In this document: positions 5,408-5,712 of the stretch, piece after piece
How positions within the stretch are numbered: the first letter of the stretch is position 1
How the letters are laid out: every line of letters begins with the position of its first letter
Source: Rickettsiales bacterium
GTDB lineage: Bacteria; Pseudomonadota; Alphaproteobacteria; Rickettsiales; Rickettsiaceae
Direction: 5' to 3'
Assembly: GCA_947508155.1 (NCBI GenBank)
Contig: CANNRM010000046.1
Coordinates: forward strand, 1-5,712
Length of the DNA: 5,712 nt
Made by a program: the position numbers and the translations under genes
The notes under the pieces: generated by a model
Databases searched by the model: none
Seen by the model: only the letters and a program-made list of their open reading frames with translations
Told to the model about the DNA's origin: nothing

Positions 5408-5712
5408 ATGAATAATAAAATACAGCAATTATTCCCCGAAGCAATCTACGCCTCAACAAGTGGCATTGTATCAATCACTGTAGACTCAAAAGACATAGAA
5501 AAAACACTCACTAAACTCAAAACCGACAAAACATTGCGCTTCACCATCCTCACCGATCTTTTTGCCGCGGATTTTCCTGGGCGAGAAAAGCGCTTTGAGA
5601 TAGTATATAATCTATTGAGTCTTGAAAATAACGAACGAATAATAGTAAAAACTCATCTCGATGATGGCGAAGAAGTACATAGCGCAGCTGGTATTTTTAG
5701 CGCAGCAAATTG
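5408..5712 (+). CDS. nuoC: NADH-quinone oxidoreductase subunit C (complex I), 3' partial
   Basis: NuoC (30-kDa/ND9 family) is a peripheral-arm subunit of complex I that packs against NuoB and NuoD. The reading frame is open from the ATG to the window edge: 101 codons plus TG, probably the start of the Trp codon expected after FSAAN. Family signatures visible are LRFTILTDLFAADFP (43-57), the signature-like block REKRFEIVYNLLSL (59-72), RIIVKTHLDD (77-86) and V..A..IFSAAN (90-101). The start is supported by GAGGG at 5398-5402, five bases before the ATG, better than the sites of nuoA and nuoB. It follows nuoB after 141 bp, largely the family-B repeat pair. Whether it is fused to nuoD, as in some bacteria, cannot be seen. 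Confidence 0.95.
   Translation, partial: MNNKIQQLFPEAIYASTSGIVSITVDSKDIEKTLTKLKTDKTLRFTILTDLFAADFPGREKRFEIVYNLLSLENNERIIVKTHLDDGEEVHSAAGIFSAAN

Noticed and set aside
5280..5474. 64-codon reading frame on the minus strand over the nuoB-nuoC gap
   Set aside because: Most of it is translation of the family-B repeat pair and the rest is antisense to the start of nuoC, which has a good ribosome binding site and clear family motifs.

Overview
The window looks like chromosomal DNA of an alphaproteobacterium, most likely a host-associated or reduced-genome lineage of the Rickettsiales/Holosporales kind. Three things support this. The RNase J and NuoA/B/C proteins have alphaproteobacterial (mitochondria-like) signatures, such as the NuoB stretch around [17 protein letters not shown]. 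The DNA is AT-rich with AT-rich codon choice. The gaps carry palindromic REP-like repeats. No genus can be named from the sequence alone.

All genes are on the + strand. Layout: the 3' end of ftsZ (1-227); a 153-bp gap holding one REP-like element (259-327); rnj, encoding RNase J (381-2054); a 78-bp gap with a plausible promoter and a strong ribosome binding site; a 648-codon gene of unknown function with internal helical repeats (2133-4079); a 97-bp gap with two small hairpins; nuoA (4177-4533); a 229-bp gap almost filled by three REP-like elements of the same family as the one behind ftsZ; nuoB (4763-5266); a 141-bp gap with an inverted pair from a second REP family; and the first 101 codons of nuoC (5408 to the window edge). 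No gene-free stretch exceeds 300 bp. I see no tRNA, rRNA, CRISPR array, insertion sequence or transposase gene.

nuoA, nuoB and nuoC begin the respiratory complex I cluster and presumably share a transcript. Their two internal gaps are unusually long for such an operon because each holds a different palindromic repeat family. These hairpins would lie within the mRNA and could change transcript stability or the ratio of the subunits. The four family-A elements share an architecture visible by eye: a long hairpin with a conserved base, a variable but still paired upper stem and usually a C-GNA-G tip, then in three copies a fixed 13-nt gap and a second small hairpin. The unknown gene is the least ordinary coding feature: it has no recognisable domain, degenerate internal repeats, and isoleucine codon use very different from rnj.
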